DNA of 64,000 nucleotides, from the NCBI RefSeq assembly GCF_905171765.1, contig NC_053392.1:38386956-38450955 (forward strand), given 5' to 3'. The position numbers were made by a program, and so were the translations under genes. Positions 63,646 through 64,000 of the stretch are shown here, piece after piece. The notes beneath the pieces were generated by a model. The model was not told the origin of the DNA, made no database searches, and saw only the letters and a program-made list of their open reading frames with translations. How positions within the stretch are numbered: position 1 is the first letter of the stretch; each line of letters opens with the position of its first letter. The stretch comes from Bufo bufo (lineage: Eukaryota; Chordata; Amphibia; Anura; Bufonidae).

Positions 63646-64000
63646 ATGTGCAAACCACAGTGCCGACCTATTATCTTTAAATAGGAGTAGATTGATTATA
63701 GCAAATGTTCAAAACCTTGACAATATCTTGAGTAATATTTTGACCCTTACTAGACACTAAAAGGTGTCTAATAGAGGGTGTACTATTGGAGTTCCTAAAT
63801 TAATCAAATAATGTTTTCATCCAAACTTTAGGTGCATAATGCTGATCTTGAGATTTCATACTGTAACAAATTTGACACATCATTTTTTCATTATTGCAAA
63901 TGTGTTCATTGGACAATAGTTTTATATGTTTAGGCCCCTTGAGAAACAAAGTGGAGCTTGTGAAGAACTAGCATTCTCTGTCACTCTGCAATAGCATTGT
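63646..64000. other. AT-rich end of window
   Basis: No gene or repeat recognised. It could be an intron of the gene whose exons start at 61725. Confidence 0.35.

Overview
The window looks like a repeat-saturated intergenic or gene-cluster-edge region of a vertebrate nuclear genome, most likely an anuran amphibian. This rests on one clean bitter-taste receptor (TAS2R) reading frame, a pseudogenised sister copy, and a mix of elements typical of frogs: DIRS tyrosine-recombinase retrotransposons, Tx1/L1-like LINEs, several Tc1/mariner families, hAT, piggyBac, Harbinger-type MITEs, Penelope-like relics and Ty3/gypsy. There are no prokaryotic operons. Almost every long open frame belongs to a transposable element. 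Species assignment is inference.

Layout. 1-1226: an 18S rRNA pseudogene fragment in two copies, then the end of a hAT element. 1227-23640 and 27134-48470 read as two collinear copies of one duplicated unit. Each holds a TTAA MITE, a TAS2R gene (minus strand), a tandem array of about 90-bp units, a gypsy LTR and gag, and a hAT inserted in gag at the same octamer. Unit I was then hit by a 3.6-kb hAT (itself carrying a Tc1) in the TAS2R, a Tc1 with a 1.9-kb insert in the array, and an L1 with a 5' inversion. Unit II kept an intact TAS2R (28070-28990), but its array took two complete DIRS elements (29648-36035 and 36131-41819) and a 2.57-kb foldback palindrome (41838-44405). Its gypsy LTR took a hAT MITE and another Tc1.

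48471-64000: a minisatellite, three tandem tRNA-like sequences, a second copy of the first Tc1 family, a 1.9-kb hAT-like element, a 4.2-kb piggyBac with decayed transposase, several palindromic MITEs, and finally two exons with good splice signals that look like the start of an integrase/transposase-like gene continuing past the window.

The genes do not form a pathway. What unites the region is its history: a receptor-bearing segment duplicated in tandem, after which each copy gathered its own insertions. Because many target-site duplications are readable, the order of events can be largely reconstructed. The only frames I regard as possibly functional host genes are the TAS2R at 28070-28990 and, tentatively, the spliced 61725-63456 gene. 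Family names and residue matches are from recognition by eye; no database search was possible.
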